Source: Bacteroidaceae bacterium (GTDB taxonomy: Bacteria > Bacteroidota > Bacteroidia > Bacteroidales > Bacteroidaceae). Taken from it: a stretch of 40,016 bases of DNA. Each line of letters opens with the position of its first letter. The first letter of the stretch is position 1. The stretch lies in assembly GCA_017548165.1 (NCBI GenBank), contig JAFYMW010000107.1:1-40016 (forward strand), given 5' to 3'. The notes below the pieces were generated by a model. It made no database searches. It was not told where the DNA came from and saw only the letters and a list, made by a program, of their open reading frames with translations. Positions 32,545-39,975 of this stretch are shown here, piece after piece. The translations under genes were made by a program, and so were the position numbers.

Positions 32545-33012
32545 TTAACATTTGAGGGTGCTTCCACCTAACGAAATCAAGTAGGTAACCTCACCCGACG
32601 GTTTAACTTCTTTTCTCTGTTTCAGTCCCCCTTTGCGCTGAATGGCGCGGAGTTTCTCCGCAAGCGCATCAAGTTCTTCATTAGTCAGTCGGGCAAAGAG
32701 TTTGCCCGCTATTCGTTGATCCTGGCAGAAGCAGTTGATACGCGTCCAGTCGGTGGTATCAATACCCAACTTCTGCATCAGCTTCAGACATAGACTGCGT
32801 TTTGCCTTCTGCTCATCCTTGCGTCCAGTCAAACGCTCCATCGCTTCACAACAGGCGTTATATTCAGCCTTGGTCATCTCTCGGAGGCTGTCTGTCCTAT
32901 TCCAGGTCCATTGCCTCACAAGGTCACGCTTCATATCGTCTCTATCACCGCTACATGGCAACTGATTGAACGATGCGTAAAAGCGTGCGAAATTGGTTAC
33001 TTCCTGTGCCAT
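32545..33012 (-). CDS. GemA/gp16-like regulator
   Basis: Start taken at the second Met (33012), 155 residues. The protein has two helical parts: WTWNRTDSLREMTKAEYNACCEAMERLTG and KRSLCLKLMQKLGIDTTDWTRINCFCQDQRIAGKLFARLTNEELDALAEKLRAI. The second is typical for Bacteroidota versions of Mu GemA (gp16, DUF1018), an early protein affecting host gene expression and DNA topology in Mu. Position between MuB-side genes and DUF3164 is as in Mu-like early operons. Confidence 0.65.
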   Translation of the reverse strand: MAQEVTNFARFYASFNQLPCSGDRDDMKRDLVRQWTWNRTDSLREMTKAEYNACCEAMERLTGRKDEQKAKRSLCLKLMQKLGIDTTDWTRINCFCQDQRIAGKLFARLTNEELDALAEKLRAIQRKGGLKQRKEVKPSGEVTYLISLGGSTLKC

Positions 33013-33014
33013 AA

Positions 33015-33143
33015 TCAATTATTCTCAATTAAATAGTTATCATAACACTCATCACACATCGCGTATGGTGCATTCTCGTTGAACTCATTAATCACGAATT
33101 CCTTACCGCAATCCTCACAGACATTTGTATCAAAATTCTCCAT
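33015..33143 (-). CDS. mini zinc-ribbon protein
   Basis: A 42-residue protein starting at ATG 33143 (MENFDTNVCEDCG), 3 bp after the DUF4406-like stop. Two CxxC pairs (CEDCG and CDECY, about 9-12 and 31-34) would bind one zinc. It is too short for more to be said. Confidence 0.6.
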   Translation of the reverse strand: MENFDTNVCEDCGKEFVINEFNENAPYAMCDECYDNYLIENN

Positions 33144-33145
33144 AA

Positions 33146-33595
33146 TTATTCTCCTTTCGCTAATTGTGCTCTCATTGAAGCCACTTGTTTGTTGCACTCA
33201 GGGCAGCACTCGCCACCATGCTTCACTGGGTGTGGGTTGTGCCCGTAGCCTGAATGAATCTCGCCACAGATGCAGCACACATATTCACGGCTTGACTTCT
33301 GACCCTCAAACATCACCTTGATACCGCAACTGCTTGCCACATCAAACTCCAGTTTCGCACCCTTTGAGAGTTCCCAGCCATTGAGCATATAGATGTAATC
33401 ACACCCTACAAGCAAAGCAATGTCCGCCTTCATGTGCGCCATCCAATGGGCATCGTCAGGAACACCGTTTTCAAAGGGGTTCACAGGTTCAAAGCCCTGT
33501 TCTTTCAATCGGAGAGCAGCTGCTTCAAAAGTAGCTCGTCTCTCATCCATTCCGTAGTGGGCTATCGCACCACTGATGTAAACTTTCTTCTTCAT
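33146..33595 (-). CDS. DUF4406-like protein with zinc-ribbon tail
   Basis: A 149-residue protein. Residues 1-98 follow the DUF4406 / nucleoside 2-deoxyribosyltransferase-like fold: KVYISGAIAH at the N-terminus, FEPVNPFEN, MKADIALLVGCDYIYMLNGWELSKGAKLEFDVA and GIKVMFEG. Residues 105-140 add four cysteine pairs (CCIC, CCPEC) forming a zinc ribbon. The enzyme family acts on nucleosides or nucleotides, which might relate to the modification genes at 28468-29960; this link is inference. Confidence 0.8.
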   Translation of the reverse strand: MKKKVYISGAIAHYGMDERRATFEAAALRLKEQGFEPVNPFENGVPDDAHWMAHMKADIALLVGCDYIYMLNGWELSKGAKLEFDVASSCGIKVMFEGQKSSREYVCCICGEIHSGYGHNPHPVKHGGECCPECNKQVASMRAQLAKGE

Positions 33596-33596
33596 C

Positions 33597-33776
33597 TCAC
33601 TCTATTGTTAGTTGAACATTAAAATTGAATTCCTTACATAGTCGCCTTATCTGAATGACCTTCCAAGGGTCTTTGTCATAGGCGAAGTATATCTCTCTCG
33701 CTTTGGTGTCGCATCGTATGCCTTTCTTGCGCAACCTATACAGGAGGTTGGTCCTCCGCTTCAGTCTCTTGTCCAT
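33597..33776 (-). CDS. small basic protein
   Basis: Start chosen at ATG 33776 (MDKRLKRRTNLLYRLRKKG), 59 residues. It overlaps the end of the ATPase gene by 41 bp in another frame. Very basic N-terminus, then KAREIYFAYDKDPWKVIQIRRLCKEFNFNVQLTIE. No family recognised; nucleic-acid binding is plausible from charge. Confidence 0.58.
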   Translation of the reverse strand: MDKRLKRRTNLLYRLRKKGIRCDTKAREIYFAYDKDPWKVIQIRRLCKEFNFNVQLTIE

Positions 33777-34410
33777 TTGATGTGGTATTATACACTTCAA
33801 CTGCCTTCTCCTCCCAGATGGTATAGTACGCACCTACTTGACCAGCATATCTACCTTCGCAAAATGCTCGAAAGCCCAATGTGCGAACCTTAACCCCAGC
33901 CTTATATTTCAATCGGATTGCAGGTTTTCCGAGAGGCTTACCTTTGTCCTCTTGGCTGATGAAGATGAAGGTCTTCTTCGGGAAGCGGTCTATCAGTTCC
34001 GCTGTTAGTCTATATTCCCAGCCAGCTTCAAATGCGAACTGATAACTATCCACGATGATAAACTTGGCGCTCTTAGGCTTTGCAAGTCGTTTGCCCAGGT
34101 CTTCTATATCGCCATCAGTTATGATGCGGAATGAACCTTGAACCTCGTTCATCTTGAACTCATTCAATCGCTTTTGCATTGAAAGTCCAACACCTTCCTC
34201 AAGTGAGACATACAGCACGGGGCCGATACCACAAAGCATCTTGGCAAGCTGCATCACAAAGGAACTCTTACCGCTGGCACTGGGGCCAGAGATAAACCAG
34301 GTATCACCCTGTTCTGGTTCCCCGAACACCTCTTTCCACTTGCCTGTAAACGGCAGCACCTTGTGGTTAATGCTCGCAACATCCTTGGGGCTGTATGCTC
34401 TCTTTGTCAT
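33736..34410 (-). CDS. RecA-like P-loop ATPase
   Basis: A 224-residue ATPase with Walker A GPSASGKSS at about 42-50, an acidic residue after strand 2 (VSLEEG), Walker B KFIIVDSYQ at about 115-123, and IFISQEDKGKPLGKPAIRLKYKAGVKV, the RecA/DnaB-type end. It lies downstream of the MuB-like gene. Similar ATPases in phages act in recombination or replication. The C-terminal 25 residues are polar and probably disordered. Confidence 0.82.
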   Translation of the reverse strand: MTKRAYSPKDVASINHKVLPFTGKWKEVFGEPEQGDTWFISGPSASGKSSFVMQLAKMLCGIGPVLYVSLEEGVGLSMQKRLNEFKMNEVQGSFRIITDGDIEDLGKRLAKPKSAKFIIVDSYQFAFEAGWEYRLTAELIDRFPKKTFIFISQEDKGKPLGKPAIRLKYKAGVKVRTLGFRAFCEGRYAGQVGAYYTIWEEKAVEVYNTTSNGQETEAEDQPPV

Positions 34411-34652
34411 CCTAATCGTTTTCTATTTACCAATTCTTCAATAAGAGCATCTGCCACCTCCACAGCATAACCACACATCTTTTGTATCGTTATGTTCTTA
34501 TCATACTCATGGCATTGGCCCATTATTTCTGGCAGAACCTCTTTTGCTATTTCATAGCGTCTCTGCTCCCAGTTAATCGCCTTTGCAGCCTTTAGTTCAC
34601 GGTGGATACCTATGATTGATTCCATCGCTTGCATCTCAATCTTTGTCATCAT
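34407..34652 (-). CDS. small helical early protein
   Basis: An 81-residue all-helical protein (MTKIEMQAMESIIGIHRELKAA, NITIQKMCGYAVEVADALIEELVNRKR). Overlaps the ATPase start by 4 bp and follows the MuB-like stop by 2 bp. No family recognised; many Bacteroidales phages carry such a short protein next to replication genes. Confidence 0.65.
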   Translation of the reverse strand: MMTKIEMQAMESIIGIHRELKAAKAINWEQRRYEIAKEVLPEIMGQCHEYDKNITIQKMCGYAVEVADALIEELVNRKRLG

Positions 34653-34654
34653 AC

Positions 34655-35527
34655 CTACGCCATTTTAAGTTTCTCAATCTCCGTATATACACGGCGGAGT
34701 CCACCGTTAGTCTTACGCACAAGGGTAGCGATATCGGTACCTGCAGGGGCATTCACCTTTGCCACAGCACAAGCCTGGTCCTTCAGGAACTTCTCACGTT
34801 CCTTGCCGTCGTCGGGTGTCACCTTGCTATATCTGTCACCGTAACGGCTCAACATTTCAGTGTAGCCCACCTTCTGGTGCTCGATCGAGCGTTCAATCTT
34901 CGCCTTCAGACCATCAGCCCCCATCATATACCAGGCGCAACATCTCTCGGTAGCGTTCCACAAGGCTTTGAGCTCAAGGAACGCCTCATACTGAAGGTCG
35001 CCAGCTTCATCAAGAATGATAAGGGGAGTTTCGATAGAACGGAGATAGTACACAAGATCCTCGTAAACATCACTGTATCTGCCGTTGCTGTTCACGCCAA
35101 ACTCATTGGCTATCTTACGCACCAGCTTCAGCTTTGTCTTCACCTGTGAGCAGTCCACATAGATTGCATTGCGGTGGCCCTGCACATAGTAGCGTGCAGT
35201 GAATGTCTTGCCGATATTCGGTATATCGCAAAGGATAGCACTCAAGCCGCTCTGCTGGCAAGCCTCCAACTGTATAGTGATAAAGTCGAAGGTGGCAGTC
35301 TTGGCAACTTTCCACTCCATACCGCCTCGGAGGTTTACACCCAAACGGCGGGCAATGGTTATCCAGTTGGCATCGCTTAGTGCCTTGTCGGTCTGACCAT
35401 TCTTGATGGCACTGTAAACCGAGGTGGAGATACCCAACGAAGCAGCGTGCTTCGCATCGCTCGGGTAGTTTGCACGGTTGGCTGCTATCGCCTCCAATAT
35501 CCGTTTCTTGTTGTCTGCTGTAATCAT
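34655..35527 (-). CDS. MuB-like transposition ATPase
   Basis: A 290-residue AAA+ ATPase that would bind target DNA and activate the transposase. N-terminal HTH (about 15-55: ANYPSDAKHAASLGISTSVYSAIKNG), as in MuB; Walker A variant DIPNIGKTFTAR at about 99-110; Walker B PLIILDEAGDLQ at about 160-170; sensor region WYMMGADGLKAKIERSIE; and a C-terminal helical region. It follows the MuA-like gene by 37 bp, the order of Mu. Length close to MuB (312). Confidence 0.92.
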   Translation of the reverse strand: MITADNKKRILEAIAANRANYPSDAKHAASLGISTSVYSAIKNGQTDKALSDANWITIARRLGVNLRGGMEWKVAKTATFDFITIQLEACQQSGLSAILCDIPNIGKTFTARYYVQGHRNAIYVDCSQVKTKLKLVRKIANEFGVNSNGRYSDVYEDLVYYLRSIETPLIILDEAGDLQYEAFLELKALWNATERCCAWYMMGADGLKAKIERSIEHQKVGYTEMLSRYGDRYSKVTPDDGKEREKFLKDQACAVAKVNAPAGTDIATLVRKTNGGLRRVYTEIEKLKMA

Positions 35528-35540
35528 TGTCTCAAACTTA

Positions 35541-35595
35541 TTTTAATGTTATTCTAATGCTGTTCTAAAGGGATTCCAACGCACTTGGGACGTGG
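35541..35595 (+). repeat. 11-bp phased repeat between transposase and MuB-like genes
   Basis: Five consecutive 11-bp units: TTTTAATGTTA, TTCTAATGCTG, TTCTAAAGGGA, TTCCAACGCAC and TTGGGACGTGG. The first three lie mainly in the 37-bp gap; the last two are within the end of the transposase gene. Same phase and pattern as at four other intergenic loci. Confidence 0.6.
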
Positions 35596-37559
35596 TAAGT
35601 AACCGCCTCTTCTGGTTCACCCAGTGTCGGGAGTTCCAGAACTTCAACCGCCACCTCGATAGGCTGTTCCACCTTTGCCACCCCTACAGGGACAATGGCA
35701 TTGCGGTTCACATAGCCGTTGAAGTCCGCTATCTTCTTCTGCTGAGCAACGAATATCTCCCTGTCCTCATCCGTCTGTTCGGCATCGGCTGTGTTGAATG
35801 TTCCCAAGTCCTCGAGCTTGTCAATCAGGCGGTCGTTCTGGAAGATATACACATCGGTCACATCGCCCTCATCGTTGGTCAGGTAGTAGGCATCCACCTT
35901 CCAGTTGTTAGGCTCCAACTTCTCAATGACCTCAGTCTTGCTTAACCACCAGTCCTTGTAAACCACCTGGCAATAACTGTTACGGCGTATGGTTGTTGAT
36001 ACCTTTTCACCGATGAAGCGTGCCCATACAGACTTATCCATTGCCTGAAGGGTCGGGTTCATGTTCGCCTCAAGCACCTGCCAGCGTGTCATACCCGGGT
36101 ACTTCTTCTGGTTGGGATGCAACGAGTGGTTGAACTCCTGAATGTCGCGCATATCGTCAGCGATCAATTCGTCCCAAGTGTAATACTGCTTATCTTCGTA
36201 GGTGTCGTTTGCCGCATCAAACACCTTCTTCGACTCGGTACGGTAGGCACGTCCTTTGGCATAGAAGCGACCAATACCGAGGTGGTTCTTGTGCTCAATG
36301 CTACGCTTCTTCGCTCCGTTCAAAGGCTCGGCATACTTCTCCTGCGAGTTCATAGGAGCACAGAAGCGGACGAACGGGAACAACACTCCAGCCTTGAGGA
36401 AACTGTCACGCCATTGGCTCATAAGGTGGTTCTCAACCTCCACTTGCGCAGGACAACCCCAACCGTGGCGTTCTATCAATCGGAACATCGAGCGGAAGCA
36501 GTCCGTCACAAGGTCCACATTCTTGTAGCGGTTGTAGGCAAAGCCCACCACGCACTGGCTCGCCACATCGTAGGCGTAGTATGCTTTCGGGCGGATCTTT
36601 GTGTCTGCCAGCTTACGAGGAAGGTCGCGGTCATCGAATGACACCTTCGAGAATGAGAACTCTGGAGCGTGGCGGTGAACGTGTGGCATCTGCTCGTGCA
36701 TAAAGGTCGTGTACGACATCTGTTTCTGGTCTATCAGCACACGGTTCTTCGGCATATTCAGATAGTTCGTGATGGTGCTTTCGCTGAGTGACATTGGTTC
36801 GCCGTTCTTGTCGGTCCACTCTTCAGGGTTGAGAAGCTCGCCTGTCTCATAGTCCCACACCTCCAGCTCGCCGCATACGAAAGAGTTGTACATCTCCCAG
36901 ACGCTGGTGTTGAACGGCTTGTTGGGGAGTACCGCAATCGAAAGGATAAGACGCTCGGTCTTGTGGTCAACCTTACGACGGCTCTGGTTGCCGAACTTGC
37001 CACTGATAAGGCAAGCATAACCCTCTGCCTGGTACTCGTTCACCTTCTTGCGGAAACGGAGCATACTTGTGGGCAAGGTGTGGTTGGTCTTCATTCTGTA
37101 ACCCTCCACCGCCTGGGACATCATCGACCAGTCATACTTCAGCCCCATCGTCTTATGTATCGCCTTGGCGTTGTTGTATAAGCGAATGCAAGCATTCAGC
37201 ACACTGGCGTTGGCAACATACTCGGCTACATGGGCATCGGTGGCGTGGTCGTGTCCGCACTTGTTTCTCCAGTCAGCAAAATAGGCTACGGCTGCCTGGT
37301 CTATCTCATAGTTGGCATCCAACCAGGCAAGCAGCACCTCAAGAGACGGGTCGGGATACAAGGCTTTCACCTTATCCTTGTAAGTATCAGGGAGGCTGCT
37401 TACGGATACAAGGGCATAGTTGTTACTTGAGCCACCACCACGGCGTACCACATCAATGCGCCCACGAGCGGATAGCTGCTTGTAGTTGGGGATAGACATA
37501 ATGCCCCCATCTATAAGCTCACGCGCCGAAATGCAAAGTGTATTACCGTAGTATTCCAT
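35565..37559 (-). CDS. MuA-like DDE transposase
   Basis: A 664-residue transposase that carries out integration and replicative transposition. The N-terminal third has winged-helix/HTH DNA-binding regions (SARELIDGGIMSIPNYKQLSARG, and LSESTITNYLNMPKN near 270-285). The catalytic core has Asp331 (YYAYDVASQ), a second acidic position that is Glu here (VEVENHL, Glu374/376) and Glu411 in SQEKYAEPLNG. MuA itself uses Asp-Asp-Glu. The C-terminal region includes the beta barrel and a tail likely contacting MuB. Length matches MuA (663). Confidence 0.93.
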   Translation of the reverse strand: MEYYGNTLCISARELIDGGIMSIPNYKQLSARGRIDVVRRGGGSSNNYALVSVSSLPDTYKDKVKALYPDPSLEVLLAWLDANYEIDQAAVAYFADWRNKCGHDHATDAHVAEYVANASVLNACIRLYNNAKAIHKTMGLKYDWSMMSQAVEGYRMKTNHTLPTSMLRFRKKVNEYQAEGYACLISGKFGNQSRRKVDHKTERLILSIAVLPNKPFNTSVWEMYNSFVCGELEVWDYETGELLNPEEWTDKNGEPMSLSESTITNYLNMPKNRVLIDQKQMSYTTFMHEQMPHVHRHAPEFSFSKVSFDDRDLPRKLADTKIRPKAYYAYDVASQCVVGFAYNRYKNVDLVTDCFRSMFRLIERHGWGCPAQVEVENHLMSQWRDSFLKAGVLFPFVRFCAPMNSQEKYAEPLNGAKKRSIEHKNHLGIGRFYAKGRAYRTESKKVFDAANDTYEDKQYYTWDELIADDMRDIQEFNHSLHPNQKKYPGMTRWQVLEANMNPTLQAMDKSVWARFIGEKVSTTIRRNSYCQVVYKDWWLSKTEVIEKLEPNNWKVDAYYLTNDEGDVTDVYIFQNDRLIDKLEDLGTFNTADAEQTDEDREIFVAQQKKIADFNGYVNRNAIVPVGVAKVEQPIEVAVEVLELPTLGEPEEAVTYHVPSALESL

Positions 37560-37569
37560 AAAGCCCTCC

Positions 37570-37938
37570 TTATCTCAAAGTCATCGCCCAGTTCTGGATG
37601 CTCTCAAGTTCATCACACATCACTTCATCATAGCGCTTAACCTCCACGCCTTTGAAGAATACCGCACCACCTTTTGTTGCCTCGGTCTTCCCGATTTCCA
37701 ACATCGCACCATTTGGAAGATACTGGTGCATATATCCGTCATGGTCAAAAATAGTTTCCATAACAGGAACCTTAGCCATCAGAATACCATAGTTCTCATA
37801 GGCTGCCTTGCGGATCTTGCAAGCAAGTTCACTGTCGCTCTCAAAGGTCAATGCCTTCCATATCATTACAGAGGTGCAGTTGAACACCTTCATCAATTTT
37901 TGACGGGTTTCCTTAGTTACATGAATGTATCGTCCCAT
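37570..37938 (-). CDS. early protein upstream of transposase, possible Ner-like regulator
   Basis: A 122-residue protein whose first 50 residues (TKETRQKLMKVFNCTSVMIWKALTFESDSELACKIRKAAYEN) can form a helix-turn-helix, followed by a beta-rich portion (HQYLPNGAMLEIGKTEA, GAVFFKGVEVKRYDEVM). Its location just upstream of the transposase gene corresponds to Mu Ner, but the protein is longer. 10 bp separate it from the transposase start. Confidence 0.58.
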   Translation of the reverse strand: MGRYIHVTKETRQKLMKVFNCTSVMIWKALTFESDSELACKIRKAAYENYGILMAKVPVMETIFDHDGYMHQYLPNGAMLEIGKTEATKGGAVFFKGVEVKRYDEVMCDELESIQNWAMTLR

Positions 37939-37984
37939 ATCTCACTTATTTTTATTACTTTTACAGCGGTTTATAAATAAATTG

Positions 37985-38311
37985 TTATGAATGTGATATT
38001 GTCTGTTCAGGTCCTTGCTCAAAAGGAACTTCCGGATCAAGACTTCCGAAACGTATGTAATCCTCTCGTGTCAATGCTTGATGCTTTGAGTGAAACACTT
38101 TGCCACAAAACTGGCACTTCAAGGTTTTATCATCCAGCAGAACTAATTGATGCCCAGCACAGAGCCCTCCGTTGGCATGTTGTTCTCTCGCTGGGCAAGG
38201 AACGTCTTTCAACTCTACAAGAGTTTCTGAGTCTTTTCCTGTCATCTTCTGGTATTCAAGTACCTTTCTGCACTCTGCAATGGAAGATAGAATAAATAGT
38301 CCCATAGCCAT
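37985..38311 (-). CDS. small early protein with zinc-knuckle-like motif
   Basis: A 108-residue protein with Cys/His pairs (VPCPAREQHANGGLCAGH and LKCQFCGKVFHSKHQ at about 65-90) that could bind zinc; otherwise no recognised family. Second gene of the leftward early operon. Confidence 0.62.
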   Translation of the reverse strand: MAMGLFILSSIAECRKVLEYQKMTGKDSETLVELKDVPCPAREQHANGGLCAGHQLVLLDDKTLKCQFCGKVFHSKHQALTREDYIRFGSLDPEVPFEQGPEQTISHS

Positions 38312-38312
38312 A

Positions 38313-38717
38313 TTATTTTAGATTGTTCTTAATATACTCTCTGTCTTCTTTCCATAGAGGGTAACCCATCTTCACTTTGTGGAGAACGGCTGCTTTGCGA
38401 CCTACAATCCTGATGGCTTCATTATAGAAGTCTGTGTCATCATAGGCTGAAGCCTTACCAATGAGGAACCACGCAAGTTCCTCCATTCTGTTATGACAAT
38501 CCTCGAGTTCATTGTTTCTCTCCTCAAGCATTCCGCTGGCGATAGTAGCCTGTTTTGCCAACTCAATAGTCAAAGGGTTATTACCAGTCTGTAACCAACG
38601 CTTGCAGAACTCGTGCTTATCCATATTAGGAACTGCGTAATACATTTTCTCTATACCTTGGTACTCCTCTTCTGTTACCTTGCGACCGGTGAGGTCCTGA
38701 AATTCGATCTGTGTCAT
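38313..38717 (-). CDS. first gene of the early operon, hypothetical
   Basis: A 134-residue helical protein (TEEEYQGIEKMYYAVPNMDKHEFCKRWLQTG, ASGMLEERNNELEDCHNRMEELAWFLIGKA). It is the first gene behind the leftward early promoter, with a leader of about 80 nt. I recognise no family; such proteins recur upstream of transposases in Bacteroidales Mu-like phages as far as I recall. Confidence 0.68.
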   Translation of the reverse strand: MTQIEFQDLTGRKVTEEEYQGIEKMYYAVPNMDKHEFCKRWLQTGNNPLTIELAKQATIASGMLEERNNELEDCHNRMEELAWFLIGKASAYDDTDFYNEAIRIVGRKAAVLHKVKMGYPLWKEDREYIKNNLK

Positions 38718-38768
38718 TGTCTCGCTTATTTATTGGTTCTAAAATTCTTTCAAGTCGGCAAATTTTCG

Positions 38769-38776
38769 TATCTTTG
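38769..38776 (+). promoter_or_regulatory. candidate repressor promoter -7 box
   Basis: TATCTTTG on the plus strand, with only a weak TTCTTT about 20 nt upstream. It would give a leader of about 90 nt for the repressor and would face the early promoter. Confidence 0.4.
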
Positions 38777-38803
38777 ACCGCTCGTTAATTGATTAACACG
38801 ATG

Positions 38804-38835
38804 CAAATATAGTATGATATTTTCATACTGCAAAA
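38804..38835 (-). promoter_or_regulatory. leftward early promoter
   Basis: On the minus strand TTTTG (38835-38831), a spacer of exactly 19 nt and TATATTTG (38811-38804), a consensus Bacteroidota promoter. It reads into the early operon beginning at 38717. Its spacer contains the operator palindrome at 38811-38829. Confidence 0.78.
38811..38829. promoter_or_regulatory. operator palindrome for the repressor
   Basis: AGTATGA-5 nt-TCATACT, a perfect 7-bp-arm palindrome, lies in the spacer of the early promoter. A further TTTCATACT half-site occurs at 38851-38859, just before the repressor gene. A bound repressor would block the early promoter and could feed back on its own gene. Confidence 0.65.
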
Positions 38836-38870
38836 TATATTGATGGATTTTTTCATACTTTTGGTCAAAT

Positions 38871-39290
38871 ATGAGTGAAAATATCAGATTTATAGAGGTT
38901 ATAGAAGCCCTCAAACAAATGGGCGTGGTAAACGACTATGTTCAGGTAGCAGCAATACTGGAGACGAATAAAGCTGGTATTAGCGATATTAAGAGTGGGA
39001 GAAAGAAGTTATCCCTTGACATTCTGCGTCGTATGAAATTATCATACCCAAACATCAATATTGAATGGGTAATCATGGGGGAGGGGGAGATGTTTCACAC
39101 TAAGCTACAAACATCACAACCAACAGGATTTGAGGATAAGTTATTAAATATAATACAAGAAAAGGACTCTGTTATTAGAGAACAAGCTGAGGAGATAGGA
39201 CAACTGCGTGAGCGGATAGCCCAACTTCAACGCGAAAAGGGAAAAAATGCTTCGGATGCCCAGACTTCAGACATTGCAAATGTAGGGTAA
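38871..39290 (+). CDS. phage repressor (CI/Mu c-like)
   Basis: A 139-residue repressor candidate transcribed divergently from the early operon. Residues 10-60 hold an HTH (QVAAILETNKAGISDIKSGRKKLSLDILRRMKLSYPNINIEWVIMGEG), a form common in Bacteroidota phage repressors. The C-terminal half (about 85-125) is a coiled coil (IIQEKDSVIREQAEEIGQLRERIAQLQREK), suggesting oligomerisation instead of a cleavable peptidase domain, so induction by RecA-driven self-cleavage is unlikely. Operator candidates lie immediately upstream. Confidence 0.85.
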   Translation: MSENIRFIEVIEALKQMGVVNDYVQVAAILETNKAGISDIKSGRKKLSLDILRRMKLSYPNINIEWVIMGEGEMFHTKLQTSQPTGFEDKLLNIIQEKDSVIREQAEEIGQLRERIAQLQREKGKNASDAQTSDIANVG

Positions 39291-39332
39291 CACATCTTCG
39301 GATCATCTGGGGTGGTCGTAAGGACTCCCTGT

Positions 39333-39346
39333 AACGAAGCGTATAT
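39333..39346 (+). repeat. possible inner transposase-binding site
   Basis: AACGAAGCGTATAT begins with the same core as the sites at both phage ends. It is in opposite orientation to the two outer sites at this end and about 540 bp inward, so its role is uncertain. Confidence 0.3.
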
Positions 39347-39400
39347 CCCCCGTACCCCCCAAATGCCCCATATTAGGGTAGGGTACCCCCCTAAATAGAC

Positions 39401-39437
39401 CTAAAACCCCGTAGAAACCGCATTCTAACGGGGTTTT
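39401..39437. terminator. terminator after the repressor gene, with phased repeat
   Basis: A 10-bp stem (39403-39412 and 39428-39437) with a run of T on its right ends repressor transcription. The same stretch contains three 11-bp units with AAC in phase (CTAAAACCCCG, TAGAAACCGCA, TTCTAACGGGG). Confidence 0.7.
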
Positions 39438-39550
39438 TACATTATTTGAACGCAAAAACCCATATCGCAAATGGGCAGTTTCCCCCACCCTATCCCCTTA
39501 AAATGGTATGTTCGCCCCCCCAAGCTGATTGTATCAAAAATACCTAAATG

Positions 39551-39607
39551 TGTAACCCCACTTTTTGAAAAATGTAACCCCACTTTGTAACCCCAGCTGT
39601 AACCCCA
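39551..39607 (+). repeat. four direct repeats TGTAACCCCA
   Basis: Copies begin at 39551, 39573, 39586 and 39598 (spacings 22, 13 and 12 bp). They lie in the non-coding phage end, possibly as binding sites (enhancer or transposition). No function can be assigned from sequence. Confidence 0.5.
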
Positions 39608-39649
39608 CTGCCAAAATCGGGCATTTTTCACCCTCCTACCCTCCCCCAC

Positions 39650-39693
39650 TTCAACCGCCGTTCAAAGCCCATTAGAACACCATTCCAACACAT
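39650..39693 (+). repeat. 11-bp phased AAC repeat, four units
   Basis: TTCAACCGCCG, TTCAAAGCCCA, TTAGAACACCA and TTCCAACACAT abut one another. The 15-bp GAACACCATTCCAAC within them is also present at 181-195, at the opposite phage end. Confidence 0.62.
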
Positions 39694-39870
39694 CCCCCAG
39701 GAAGCCCATAAAAGCCCCTAAATCGCGCTCAAACCGCTCCACACAAGGGTTTTACCGTCTGCACACAAAAAAGGCCGCAGGTGCAAACCTACAGCCAACT
39801 CAATTAAACCAAACGCAAACCTGCGCCTCCGTTTATGCCTTCAAAATTAAACCGAAATTAAACCAATGTA

Positions 39871-39975
39871 AACGCTTCGTTTTGTGGCGCTCAACACACC
39901 AAACAAACCTAACTCACTGAACATCAAAGCAATTAACCCTCAAAAGGCTCTACCATACATTATACACTTCGTTCT
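39871..39975 (-). repeat. two inverted putative transposase-binding sites (repressor-side phage end)
   Basis: Inverted copies of the end motif lie at 39871-39884 (exact complement of 47-60) and 39962-39975, 92 bp apart. This wide spacing of outer and inner site resembles Mu L1 and L2. The remaining 41 bp of the window may include the phage terminus or host DNA; no target duplication was identified. The rest of 39291-40016 shows no gene: it is C-rich on this strand with short repeats only. Confidence 0.55.

Noticed and set aside
39373-39394. Imperfect palindrome around GGGTACCC
   Set aside because: A local G/C-run palindrome with mismatched arms and no neighbouring gene or promoter; too weak to call an operator.
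39303-39649. Minus-strand ORFs at the repressor-side end
   Set aside because: Translations are Gly/His-rich without domain pattern, overlap a terminator and repeats, and have no start signal.
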